Translations under genes and position numbers: made by a program
Assembly (NCBI RefSeq): GCF_022179545.1
Contig: NZ_AP025518.1
Coordinates: 3,906,001-3,970,000, forward strand
Reading direction: 5' to 3'
Length of the DNA: 64,000 nucleotides
DNA from: Mycolicibacterium fortuitum subsp. fortuitum
Lineage (GTDB): Bacteria; Actinomycetota; Actinomycetes; Mycobacteriales; Mycobacteriaceae
Notes under the pieces: model-generated
What the model was told of the DNA's origin: nothing
The model's database searches: none
What the model saw: only the letters and a program-made list of their open reading frames with translations
Shown: positions 1 to 7,734 of the stretch, one piece after another
Layout of the letters: every line of letters starts with the position of its first letter
Numbering within the stretch: the stretch's first letter is position 1

Positions 1-672
1 CAATCGATCACCGGCGCCCTGGCGATGCGCCAAGCTCAATGCCCGTCGGTACACATCGCCCGCCCACTCCACCGGCACCGATTGGTCGAGCACCGGGAGC
101 AGGACCTGGTCGAGCACGGTGAATCCGGTCGGATCACCGGCGGCCACGGTCGCCATTCCGGCCATGGCCCGGGCCAGCGTGGACAGGGCGGTATCGTCCA
201 GGCGCTCGGCGACGGCGGTCAATTGAGCTGTCGCGGTGGAGAATCGCCCGGCGTCACCGGCGTCCGCCGCCGTCGCGGCCTGCAGGTATGTCAGGTAACC
301 GTGGGCGGTGGTCTCCGGGACGCCGTCGAGCAGCATCTGTGCCCGCTGCCCCCAGCTGCCGGCCAGCGCCACGTGACCCCGGGACAACCAGGCCAAACCG
401 AGCTCTGTTGCCTTCATCGCTGCCTGCACCGGGTCGGTACGCAGCAGCCGGGTGTGCACCTGTTCGTTGATCCGCACGGATTCGCGGCCATGACCCTGCC
501 GCCACGCGGCGGCCGCGTACACGGCAAGATCGTCGGTATCGAGGGCCTGCACGCCGTCGACGCGGCTGAAAGATTCGTAGCTGGTGCGCCAGTCATTTCG
601 CCGATACGCCGAGCGTGCGACCACGAGCAGTTGGGTTCGATCGTCGACCACAACCCACGGTAACGCGAGCAT
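1..672 (-). CDS. LuxR-family transcriptional regulator, N-terminal part (cut by the window edge)
   Basis: An uninterrupted reverse-strand frame runs from an ATG at 672 to base 1, giving 224 residues with no stop. It begins MLALPWVVVDDRTQLL and is rich in helical repeats (AYRRNDW, AAAAWRQG, LGLAWLSRG, AQMLLDG). This resembles the TPR-like N-terminal half of mycobacterial LuxR regulators that lack an ATPase domain, where the DNA-binding helix-turn-helix sits at the C-terminus beyond this window. It is divergent from mscR, with the mscR promoter between them. No good Shine-Dalgarno precedes the ATG, and a GTG a few codons downstream is an alternative. The forward frame over the same bases is an Arg/His/Gly-rich shadow. 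The frame is convincing; the family is inferred from the N-terminus only. Confidence 0.7.
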   Translation of the reverse strand, partial: MLALPWVVVDDRTQLLVVARSAYRRNDWRTSYESFSRVDGVQALDTDDLAVYAAAAWRQGHGRESVRINEQVHTRLLRTDPVQAAMKATELGLAWLSRGHVALAGSWGQRAQMLLDGVPETTAHGYLTYLQAATAADAGDAGRFSTATAQLTAVAERLDDTALSTLARAMAGMATVAAGDPTGFTVLDQVLLPVLDQSVPVEWAGDVYRRALSLAHRQGAGDRL

Positions 673-719
673 GCGTCGGCGGGCCCGAGATTCGGCGCAC
701 GACAAGTTGCCACCACTAA

Positions 720-748
720 TTGGACACCTGTCCGGTTTGCATTAGGTT
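720..748 (+). promoter_or_regulatory. Predicted SigA-type promoter of mscR, probably leaderless
   Basis: TTGGAC (720-725) and TAGGTT (743-748) are separated by 17 bases. The expected transcription start, about 7 bases past the -10, falls on the A of the mscR ATG at 755, so the mRNA would have no leader. No Shine-Dalgarno is present, which fits leaderless initiation, a common mode in mycobacteria. Confidence 0.5.
722..733. promoter_or_regulatory. Perfect 12-bp palindrome between -35 and -10 of mscR
   Basis: GGACACCTGTCC has two perfectly matched 6-bp halves with no spacer, and begins within the predicted -35 and extends into the spacer. The position would suit a repressor or a spacer-distorting activator. 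No cognate regulator can be named; the divergent LuxR-type gene is the nearest candidate. Confidence 0.35.
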
Positions 749-754
749 ATAGGC

Positions 755-1843
755 ATGAGCCAGACGGTGCGTGGTGTGATTTCTCGGTCCAAAGGTCAGC
801 CTGTCGAACTGGTCGACATCGTCATTCCCGATCCGGGTCCCGGTGAGGTAGTGGTCGACATCATCGCCTGCGGCGTGTGCCATACCGACCTGACCTACCG
901 CGAAGGCGGCATCAACGACGAATACCCGTTCCTGCTCGGCCACGAGGCCGCCGGCACGGTCGAATCGGTCGGCGAGGGCGTCACCCACGTCGAACCCGGT
1001 GACTTCGTCATCCTCAACTGGCGCGCGGTGTGTGGGGAATGCCGGGCCTGTAAGCGGGGCCGTCCGCACCTGTGCTTCGACACCCACAACGCCGCCCAGA
1101 AGATGACGCTGACCGACGGCACCGAGTTGACCCCGGCCCTGGGCATCGGCGCATTCGCCGACAAGACCCTGGTTCACGAAGGGCAGTGCACCAAGGTCGA
1201 TTCCGAAGCCGACCCGGCCGTGGCCGGCCTGCTGGGCTGCGGCGTGATGGCCGGCATCGGCGCGGCGATCAACACCGGCGCGGTGACCCGTGACGACACC
1301 GTCGCCGTCATCGGCTGTGGCGGCGTCGGTGACGCGGCGATCGCCGGTGCCGCCCTGGTCGGCGCCAAGAAGATCATCGCCGTCGACACCGACAACAAGA
1401 AGCTCAACTGGGCCCGCGATTTCGGTGCCACCCACACCATCAACGCTCGTGAGCTCGACGCGGTCGAGACCATCCAGGATCTGACCGACGGCTTCGGTGC
1501 CGACGTGGTGATCGACGCGGTCGGACGCCCCGAGACCTGGAAGCAGGCGTTCTACGCGCGCGATCTGGCCGGCACCGTGGTGCTGGTCGGGGTACCGACG
1601 CCGGACATGACGCTGGAGATGCCGCTGGTCGACTTCTTCTCCCGCGGTGGATCATTGAAGTCCTCCTGGTACGGCGACTGTCTGCCCGAGCGCGACTTCC
1701 CCACGCTGATCTCCCTGTATCTGCAGGGCCGGCTGCCGTTGGAGAAGTTCGTCTCCGAGCGCATCGGCCTGGACGCGATCGAAGACGCGTTCCACAAGAT
1801 GCACGCCGGTGAGGTGCTGCGGTCCGTGGTGGTGCTGAAGTGA
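755..1843 (+). CDS. mscR: S-(hydroxymethyl)mycothiol dehydrogenase (NAD/mycothiol-dependent formaldehyde dehydrogenase)
   Basis: This 362-residue zinc-dependent medium-chain alcohol dehydrogenase oxidises the formaldehyde-mycothiol adduct and is known also to reduce S-nitrosomycothiol. The catalytic zinc motif CGVCHTD lies at 39-45 and GHE at 62-64. Four structural-zinc cysteines lie at about 93, 96, 99 and 107 (CGECRACK then C107), and the Rossmann motif GCGGVG at about 186-191. Length and sequence fit the MscR/AdhE2 family (M. tuberculosis Rv2259, 361 residues, recalled). The next gene overlaps it by 4 bp (GTGA) and encodes the metallo-hydrolase that accompanies mscR in mycobacteria. Together they are a formaldehyde and nitrosative-stress detoxification pair. 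Confidence 0.93.
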   Translation: MSQTVRGVISRSKGQPVELVDIVIPDPGPGEVVVDIIACGVCHTDLTYREGGINDEYPFLLGHEAAGTVESVGEGVTHVEPGDFVILNWRAVCGECRACKRGRPHLCFDTHNAAQKMTLTDGTELTPALGIGAFADKTLVHEGQCTKVDSEADPAVAGLLGCGVMAGIGAAINTGAVTRDDTVAVIGCGGVGDAAIAGAALVGAKKIIAVDTDNKKLNWARDFGATHTINARELDAVETIQDLTDGFGADVVIDAVGRPETWKQAFYARDLAGTVVLVGVPTPDMTLEMPLVDFFSRGGSLKSSWYGDCLPERDFPTLISLYLQGRLPLEKFVSERIGLDAIEDAFHKMHAGEVLRSVVVLK

Positions 1844-2469
1844 GCGCATCCAACATCCAGCGGGTTGTCACCAGCGGCAAGTTCGAACTCGACGGCGGCA
1901 GCTGGGATGTCGACAACAACATCTGGATCGTCGGCGACGACAATGACGTGGTGGTGTTCGACGCCGCCCACACCGCCGCCCCGATCATCGAGGCAGTGAA
2001 CGGCCGCAATGTGGTCGCGGTGGTGTGCACCCACGGCCACAACGACCACATCACCGTGGCCCCCGAGCTCGGCAAGACGCTGGACGCCCCGGTGCTGCTG
2101 CACCCGGCCGACGAGATGCTGTGGCGGATGACCCACCCCGACAAAGAGTTCCGCACCGTCGACGACGGTCAGGTGCTGCGCGCCGGCGGCATCGAGCTAC
2201 ACGCCCTGCACACCCCGGGACACTCCCCCGGCTCGGTCTGCTGGTCGATCCCCGAACTGGGCGCGGTGATCTCCGGCGACACCCTGTTCCAGGGCGGCCC
2301 CGGCGCCACCGGACGTTCGTTCTCGGACTTCCCGACGATCCTGGACTCCATCTCCAAGCGGCTGGGAATGCTGCCCGGTGAGACCGTCGTCTACACCGGC
2401 CATGGTGACACCACCACCATCGGCGACGAGATCGTGCACTACGACGAATGGGTCGCGCGCGGGCATTAG
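1840..2469 (+). CDS. Metallo-beta-lactamase-fold hydrolase paired with mscR
   Basis: This 209-residue cytoplasmic hydrolase starts at a GTG that overlaps the mscR stop by 4 bp, so translation is probably coupled. The MBL motif HGHNDH is at 65-70, followed by the [14 protein letters not shown] and YTGHGD metal-ligand blocks in the usual order. M. tuberculosis has the same pair (Rv2259-Rv2260, from memory). By analogy with glyoxalase-II-type partners of glutathione-dependent formaldehyde dehydrogenase, it may hydrolyse the S-formylmycothiol formed by MscR. That role is an inference; the fold and operon link are clear. Confidence 0.85.
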   Translation: MSASNIQRVVTSGKFELDGGSWDVDNNIWIVGDDNDVVVFDAAHTAAPIIEAVNGRNVVAVVCTHGHNDHITVAPELGKTLDAPVLLHPADEMLWRMTHPDKEFRTVDDGQVLRAGGIELHALHTPGHSPGSVCWSIPELGAVISGDTLFQGGPGATGRSFSDFPTILDSISKRLGMLPGETVVYTGHGDTTTIGDEIVHYDEWVARGH

Positions 2470-2532
2470 CACTTGCGATCACGCTGAGCCAGTTGCTTAC
2501 CAACAGGCGGCGGCGCGCCCATAGTGGAACCT

Positions 2533-3906
2533 ATGACGAGTTCAGGTGGGCGTACCGCAGCGGTGATCGGCGCAGGACAAACCGGGGTGACGGCCGCACT
2601 CGGACTGTTGGACAACGGGTTTGAGGTCACCCTCTACAGTGACCGGGATCAGCGCAGTTTGCGCGACGACGTTCCGGCCACCGGCACCGCGCTGATCTTC
2701 GGGGAGGCCCAGCGCGCCGAGGAGTCGCTGGGCCTCAACACCTACCTGGCCACCGCTCCGACCTCCACCGGCGAGAGTGTGCGCGTGGTGGCCGGCTCGG
2801 GCCCCGACCGTTCGGAGGAGATCGCGTTCGATGTCGACTTCGACGGGTTCGTCGGGCTCGCGGTGGATACCCGACTCAAGGCCGACGACCGGCTGACCCT
2901 GTTCCAACAGCGGGGCGGCAGGTTCGTGGTCGAGGCCGTCGACCCGGCCCGGCTGGACCGCATCGCCGCGGATGTCGACCTCACGCTGGTGGCGACCGGC
3001 CGGGGCGGCTTGTCCTCACTGTTTCCGGTCGACGCAGCGCGATCCGCCTACGATCGTCCCCAACGCAGCCTGCTGACCGTGACGACGACCGGACTACCTT
3101 ACGGCCCGGAGGTTTTCGCGCATCGCAGCGCTTCGGGTGGACGCCACAGCGCCTTGACCGTGGTCACCGACCAGGGTGAAGCCTGGTGGGGTGGGTACCT
3201 GCACAAGGACGCCGGGCCGACGTGGGCGTTCCTGGGGTGGGCGCGACCCGGCAGCGAGTGGGAGCGCCGCTTCGCCGGCGCCGACAGCGCGCAGTCCGCG
3301 TTGGACATCGTCACCGCGCTGCATCGTGATTACATCGATTGGGACCTGCCCGAGGTGAGTGCCGTCAGGGCTCTTGATGAGGATCCACACTCCTGGCTCA
3401 AGGGCGCGGTCACCCAGGTGGTGCGCGACGGGGTGGGACGCACCGCGAGCGGCCATCCGGTGGCCGCCCTGGGCGACACCGCGGTGTCCTACGATCCGAT
3501 CGCCGGCCAGGGCGCCCAAGGCGGACTGATACAGGCCGCAGCACTGGTCCGCAAGGCAGCCGAGCACGATGGGGCGTTCGGCGAGGCCTGGCTGCGCAAC
3601 GCATTCGAGGATTTCTACGCGGACCGGGCACGGTCCGCACAGCTGGTCACCCGGTTGTTCCTGTCGGATCCCGACCTCGCCGAATACGGCGACCTGTTCT
3701 TCGCGGCAGCCCAGGGCAGCCCGCGGTTCGCCTCGAAACTGTATGGGCTACTGAATGATCCACGGCCTGTCGAAGCCCTCACCTCCGAGGCCGCGGCCAA
3801 ACAGCTGATCACCGATTTCTCCGGGGAGCCTGCCGACGCCTTGCTGGAACGGTTCGTCCCAGCCGGATCTTTCCAGCGATCGGGATTGGCAACGCGGGCC
3901 GCATAG
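2533..3906 (+). CDS. Styrene monooxygenase (StyA)-like FAD-dependent oxygenase
   Basis: The protein has 457 residues from the ATG at 2533; a GTG at 2524 would add three residues. It opens with an FAD-binding Rossmann motif, VIGAGQTGVTAALGLLDNGF. The middle region resembles the StyA substrate-binding domain, and a GDTAVSYDPIAGQGAQGG block sits near residue 320, where flavoprotein monooxygenases bind FAD. StyA proteins (about 415 residues) take reduced FAD from a separate reductase, StyB, to epoxidise alkenes or sulfoxidise. No StyB-like gene adjoins it, so a reductase would have to come from elsewhere. It stands alone between the mscR pair and a convergent membrane-protein gene. Family placement is good, substrate unknown. 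Confidence 0.75.
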   Translation: MTSSGGRTAAVIGAGQTGVTAALGLLDNGFEVTLYSDRDQRSLRDDVPATGTALIFGEAQRAEESLGLNTYLATAPTSTGESVRVVAGSGPDRSEEIAFDVDFDGFVGLAVDTRLKADDRLTLFQQRGGRFVVEAVDPARLDRIAADVDLTLVATGRGGLSSLFPVDAARSAYDRPQRSLLTVTTTGLPYGPEVFAHRSASGGRHSALTVVTDQGEAWWGGYLHKDAGPTWAFLGWARPGSEWERRFAGADSAQSALDIVTALHRDYIDWDLPEVSAVRALDEDPHSWLKGAVTQVVRDGVGRTASGHPVAALGDTAVSYDPIAGQGAQGGLIQAAALVRKAAEHDGAFGEAWLRNAFEDFYADRARSAQLVTRLFLSDPDLAEYGDLFFAAAQGSPRFASKLYGLLNDPRPVEALTSEAAAKQLITDFSGEPADALLERFVPAGSFQRSGLATRAA

Positions 3907-3918
3907 CGGACCCGTGCG

Positions 3919-4665
3919 TCAGCTTCCGAGGATGCGGCGTTTCTCCGCTTCGAATTCCGCCTCGGTCAACGCGCCGCTATCACGCAGGGCGGCAATGGTC
4001 TTCAGCTGTTCCAGCCGTATCCCCTGATCGCCGGGAGCGTGCGAACCGACGCCGGCCGGCGAATATGTCGGGGTATACGTCGGGGCGGAGGTCGGCTCAT
4101 AGGAGGCGACCATCGGAATCGCCTGCTTCCCCGAGCGGAGGCTCCACCAGATCGACAGGCCGAGCGCGACAGCGGCCAGGACCGTCAGCCCGATGAAGGG
4201 CCACATCACCCAGTAGTAGGGACTGCTGTGTCCGAACACGAGTCGGGGATTCTGAGACGCGAAGACCGAGGCCTTGGCGTCGATACGGTAGGTGCCGGCC
4301 TGCTTGATGTGGGCGGTGAAGACCCGCACCGTGATTTCCCTATTGGTCTTCGATGAACTGCTCATCGAGTCGGTGATGAGCGGTGTGGCCACTCCGGTCG
4401 GCGGCGTGATGGCCAGTTGGATCGGAGGGACCATCACCCCCTTGCCGCCCACGGTGAGGGTCGTGGCGCGGTAGGCGATGTCCACGTCGCCGGCGGGCAA
4501 CTCCAGACTCGCCGAGCCCGGGATCGGCACCTCGCCGTAGGCATCGTCATCTGCGATGACGAATGCGTTCACCATCACCGACGCGATGATGCCGAGAACA
4601 CCGATGACCAAGGCGATGACGGACACGATGATCGCCGTCCGCGGGGCGCCCCCTCCGCTACTCAT
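3919..4665 (-). CDS. Two-TM membrane protein with C-terminal SHOCT domain
   Basis: This 248-residue protein has one N-terminal membrane helix (AIIVSVIALVIGVLGIIASV, about 10-30). An extracytoplasmic beta-rich region with a conserved-looking VTLTVGGKG-type patch follows, then a second helix (VMWPFIGLTVLAAVALGLSI, about 155-175). A Pro/Thr-rich linker leads to a 30-residue SHOCT domain ending in EQLKTIAALRDSGALTEAEF and EAEKRRIL. SHOCT is a short helical module often found at the ends of actinobacterial membrane proteins and presumed to mediate oligomerisation. The gene converges with the StyA-like gene (12-bp gap) and diverges from the LapA-domain gene. Function is unknown. Confidence 0.75.
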   Translation of the reverse strand: MSSGGGAPRTAIIVSVIALVIGVLGIIASVMVNAFVIADDDAYGEVPIPGSASLELPAGDVDIAYRATTLTVGGKGVMVPPIQLAITPPTGVATPLITDSMSSSSKTNREITVRVFTAHIKQAGTYRIDAKASVFASQNPRLVFGHSSPYYWVMWPFIGLTVLAAVALGLSIWWSLRSGKQAIPMVASYEPTSAPTYTPTYSPAGVGSHAPGDQGIRLEQLKTIAALRDSGALTEAEFEAEKRRILGS

Positions 4666-4711
4666 CGCCGAAGTGTGTCATAGGCGGTCGGTAGCGGGTT
4701 ACCGTCGGGGT

Positions 4712-4954
4712 ATGCCTCGCGACGACACGCAGAGCACCGAGACCGCCCGACCGGGACGGCGGGTCGCCCTGCGCTACTGGGTGGTGTTGATATTGGTCGG
4801 CCTGGCCGCAATCTTCGTCGCGCAGAACCGTGATCGGGTGGGTGTACACGTGCTGTGGGTGACCGTCGAGTCGCCGATGTGGTTCATCTTGGTCATCATT
4901 TTCGTCATGGGCCTCCTCATCGGACTTCTGCTGCGCCGGCGACGGCGAACCTGA
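4712..4954 (+). CDS. Small LapA-domain (DUF1049) membrane protein
   Basis: The 80-residue product has two membrane helices (RYWVVLILVGLAAIFVAQNR and WFILVIIFVMGLLIGLLL) separated by the short stretch DRVGVHVLWVTVESP, and ends in a basic RRRRRT tail. The FVAQN followed by V.V..... pattern is typical of the LPS-assembly-protein-A domain family, which also occurs in actinobacteria without LPS. The ATG at 4712 follows GGGGT, a weak ribosome-binding site. The following gene begins 2 bases after its stop, so they may be co-transcribed. The role in mycobacteria is unknown. Confidence 0.7.
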   Translation: MPRDDTQSTETARPGRRVALRYWVVLILVGLAAIFVAQNRDRVGVHVLWVTVESPMWFILVIIFVMGLLIGLLLRRRRRT

Positions 4955-4956
4955 TC

Positions 4957-6000
4957 ATGGCCAGGCCGCGCCGAACCGCACCCCGCCCGCATACCGCCGG
5001 AATGAATTCGGCGATCAAGCTTCTCGAGCTCGCGGCGCACACGGTGCCGATCCCGGCGGTGCCTCAACCCGTCGTCATCGCCGACTACGGTGCCGGCACC
5101 GTGCACAATTCGATGCAACCGATCAACGCCGCCATCGCGGCGGTGCGCAGCCGCACCCGGCCCGAGCACTCGATTCTGGTGACGCACACCGATGTCGCCG
5201 ACAACGACTTCTGCACGATGTTCCGGATCCTGGAGGAGGATCCGGAGTCCTATCGGCACAGGGATTCGGCCACGTTCAGTTCGGCGATCGGCCGGTCGTT
5301 CTACAGCCAGATCCTGCCTTCGAACAGCGTGCACCTGGGCTGGTCGGCCTGGGCGGTGGCGCGACTGAGCACGGTGCCCATGCCGGTCGCCGACCACGTC
5401 GTCGCGGCCTACAGCAACGACGAGCGGGTGCGCGCTGCCTATGCCAGGCAGGCAGCTCACGATTGGCACGAGTTCATCGCTTTCCGGGGCCGCGAACTGT
5501 GTCCGGGTGGTCGGCTGGTGGTGTTGACGACCGCAGTGGACGATGACGGCGATTTGGGCTATCGCCCGTTGTTCCGCGCCGTCGTCGGTGCGCTGACCGA
5601 GCTGATTGCCACCGGTGTGGTGAGCGCCGAGGAGGCGACGCGAATGTCGTTGCCGATTGCGGGACGTCGTGCCGCGGATTTCACCGCACCCTTCGCCCCG
5701 TCGGGACGGTTCGAGCGGCTGGAGATCCAGCACGTCGAGCTGATCGACGCGGAGGACCGGATCTTCAACGCCTATCGCAGCGACAAGAACGCAGGCGCTT
5801 TCGGCACCCGCTGGGCCGATTTCCTCAGGTTCACGGCGTTCGCCGATCTGGGGGCGACGCTGGAAGGGGGTCCCGAACGGTTGACGGTGTTCTACGACCG
5901 CCTGCATGCGGGCATCGCGGCACGGTTGTCCGCCGAGCCCGAGGAGATGCGCATTCCGATCGCCGCGGTGGTGTTGGAGAAGCGCCGGCCCAGCCAGTGA
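4957..6000 (+). CDS. SABATH-like (salicylate/jasmonate-type) carboxyl methyltransferase
   Basis: The 347-residue frame from ATG 4957 (alternative ATG 5002, MNSAIKL) contains the S-adenosylmethionine-binding motif VIADYGAGTVHNSM. It also has the family pattern SFYSQILPSNSVHLGWSAWA near residues 105-125 and PGGRLVVLT near 185. This aromatic-rich SxxALHWLS-like segment is characteristic of the plant SABATH family that methylates carboxyl groups of small acids. Bacterial and mycobacterial members are known from genomes but little studied. It starts 2 bases after the LapA gene and converges end-to-end with the ThDP enzyme (stops at 6000 and 6001). The substrate cannot be read from sequence. Confidence 0.75.
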   Translation: MARPRRTAPRPHTAGMNSAIKLLELAAHTVPIPAVPQPVVIADYGAGTVHNSMQPINAAIAAVRSRTRPEHSILVTHTDVADNDFCTMFRILEEDPESYRHRDSATFSSAIGRSFYSQILPSNSVHLGWSAWAVARLSTVPMPVADHVVAAYSNDERVRAAYARQAAHDWHEFIAFRGRELCPGGRLVVLTTAVDDDGDLGYRPLFRAVVGALTELIATGVVSAEEATRMSLPIAGRRAADFTAPFAPSGRFERLEIQHVELIDAEDRIFNAYRSDKNAGAFGTRWADFLRFTAFADLGATLEGGPERLTVFYDRLHAGIAARLSAEPEEMRIPIAAVVLEKRRPSQ

Positions 6001-7557
6001 TCAAACCGGCGACCAGGCCGGCAGTGTCGCGTCGATCAGATGCGGTCCCGGCTCCGCCAGCGCCGCACGGAACTGGTCGGCAAGCTCGTCGGCGGTGGTG
6101 GCACGGGTGGCCGGCACGCCGAATCCCTGTGCGATCGAAGCGAAGTCGATGTCGGGCCGACGCAGGTCGAGCAGTGAGCGCGACCGCTCCCCGTCGGCCT
6201 GCGTGCCCACTCGCAGCAACTCGAGTTGCAGGATGGCGTAGGCGTGGTTGTTGAGGATCACCACCGTGATGTCGAGTTGCTCGCGGGCCATGGTCCACAG
6301 GGCCGAAATGGTGTACGCGGCACTGCCATCGGACTGCAGGGCGATGACCGGCCGGTCCGGCGCGGCGATTGCGGCTCCCACCGCGACCGGCAGGCCCTGT
6401 CCGATGGCGCCGCCGGTCAGGGTCAGGACATCGTGGCGGGGAGCGGTTGCAGTGGCCACCGGCAGAAACACGCCGCTGGTGTTGGCCTCGTCGGAGATGA
6501 TCGCGTTCTCCGGCAGTAGCGCCGCGATCACCTGCGCCAGGCTCTGTGGATTGAGCGGGCCGGTGGGCAACTCGGTCGGGCCGGGCGGCGGCGGGGCGGG
6601 TAGTGCGCCACCCAATTCGTCGGCCAGTGCGGCCAGTTCATCCACAGCCAGCTCACAGACCTCGGCACCTTCGGGTACCAACGCACTCGGCTTGCCCGGG
6701 TAGGCGAAGAACGACACCGGCGACTTCGCGCCGACCAACACAAGATGTGTTGCCCCGGAGAGTTGTTGAGTGGCCTGCTCGGCCAGGTAGCCGAGCCGCT
6801 CGATGGGCGGCACGCCCTGTCCGCGGGCCAGCCGGGCCGGAAAGGTCTCGACCAGCACGCGCGCCCCGGTTGCCACGCCGATCCGCGCCGCGGCTCGCAG
6901 ACCGCCTGCGTGGGTGGCAGCACCGCCCAACAACACCACCGCACGCTCTCCCTGGGTGCGCAGCAACTCGGCCCCACCGGCGACATCCATGAGGCCGGCC
7001 GGTCCGTCGCCAACTGGATCTCCGTTACCTGTATCGGGCAATGGGTTCTGCGGCGCGCTGCCCCAGGAATAGTCGGCAGGCAGGACCAGCGTGGCGACAC
7101 GTCCGGGTGTGCCAGTCGCGCTCCGCACGGCACCGTGCACGGCGGCATCGAGGTCCGCGGCCGATTCGGGCCGGTGCACCGAGCCGCCCGTCCAGTGCCC
7201 GAGCGCATCGATGTCTGATTCCAGCGGCGCGTCGAGCGGTTGATGGTAGGTCGCATGATCGCCGACGACGTTGACCACCGGAGTGAACGCGCGCCGGGCG
7301 TTGTGCAGGTTGGCCAGACCGTTGGCCATCCCTGGGCCGAGGTGTAGCAGGGTGGCCGCGGGAGTGCCTGCGATGCGGGCGTATCCGTCGGCTGCTCCGG
7401 TGGCGACGCCTTCGAACAGGCACAGCACCGGACGCATGGCTGGAGCGGCATCCAGCGCGGCGACGAAGTGCATCTCCGAGGTGCCCGGGTTGGCGAAGCA
7501 CACGTCGACGCCTTCGGCGAGCAGGCGGTTCACCACCACTTCGGCACCGGTGCTCAC
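6001..7557 (-). CDS. ThDP-dependent enzyme, IlvX-type acetolactate synthase large-subunit homologue
   Basis: The 518-residue protein starts at a GTG preceded by GGGGAG eight bases upstream. The N-terminal Pyr domain has FANPGTSEMHFV and the activating glutamate in LFEGVATGAADGYAR near residue 49. The C-terminal PP domain carries the ThDP/metal motif in altered form, SDGSAAYT then ILNNHAYA, with Ser replacing the usual first Gly of GDG. It closely resembles the mycobacterial IlvX group (Rv3509c, about 515 residues, from memory), which lacks the ACT regulatory partner. Related families include benzoylformate decarboxylase, so acetolactate synthesis is not assured. It is divergent from the SDR/TetR operon across a shared palindrome. 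Confidence 0.8.
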   Translation of the reverse strand: MSTGAEVVVNRLLAEGVDVCFANPGTSEMHFVAALDAAPAMRPVLCLFEGVATGAADGYARIAGTPAATLLHLGPGMANGLANLHNARRAFTPVVNVVGDHATYHQPLDAPLESDIDALGHWTGGSVHRPESAADLDAAVHGAVRSATGTPGRVATLVLPADYSWGSAPQNPLPDTGNGDPVGDGPAGLMDVAGGAELLRTQGERAVVLLGGAATHAGGLRAAARIGVATGARVLVETFPARLARGQGVPPIERLGYLAEQATQQLSGATHLVLVGAKSPVSFFAYPGKPSALVPEGAEVCELAVDELAALADELGGALPAPPPPGPTELPTGPLNPQSLAQVIAALLPENAIISDEANTSGVFLPVATATAPRHDVLTLTGGAIGQGLPVAVGAAIAAPDRPVIALQSDGSAAYTISALWTMAREQLDITVVILNNHAYAILQLELLRVGTQADGERSRSLLDLRRPDIDFASIAQGFGVPATRATTADELADQFRAALAEPGPHLIDATLPAWSPV

Positions 7558-7650
7558 GAGACGCTCCCCGCGCCGTTTTCAGTTTTCTGCCAGCCGTTGT
7601 GCACCCGTCCATATTGGTCGGCAGGCGCTCGGGATGCCACCACCCAACCT

Positions 7651-7667
7651 TGACTGATTATCAGTCA
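7651..7667. promoter_or_regulatory. Perfect 17-bp palindrome, probable TetR operator
   Basis: TGACTGAT-T-ATCAGTCA is a perfect palindrome around a central T, in the divergent gap between the IlvX-like gene and the SDR/TetR operon. TetR regulators typically bind such 15-20 bp palindromes near their own promoter. The TetR gene at 8559 is the second gene of the adjoining operon, so autorepression, possibly with control of the ThDP gene, is the likely use. Confidence 0.65.
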
Positions 7668-7734
7668 GTCTGGCACCGTGGGTCTACATCGTCTACATCG
7701 GGTCGACATCCCCACGGGCTGAGCGGAGCCAGAC

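Noticed and set aside
25..663. 212-codon forward frame at the left edge
   Set aside because: Composition is Arg/His/Gly-rich and shadow-like; the reverse frame over the same bases reads as a normal helical protein.
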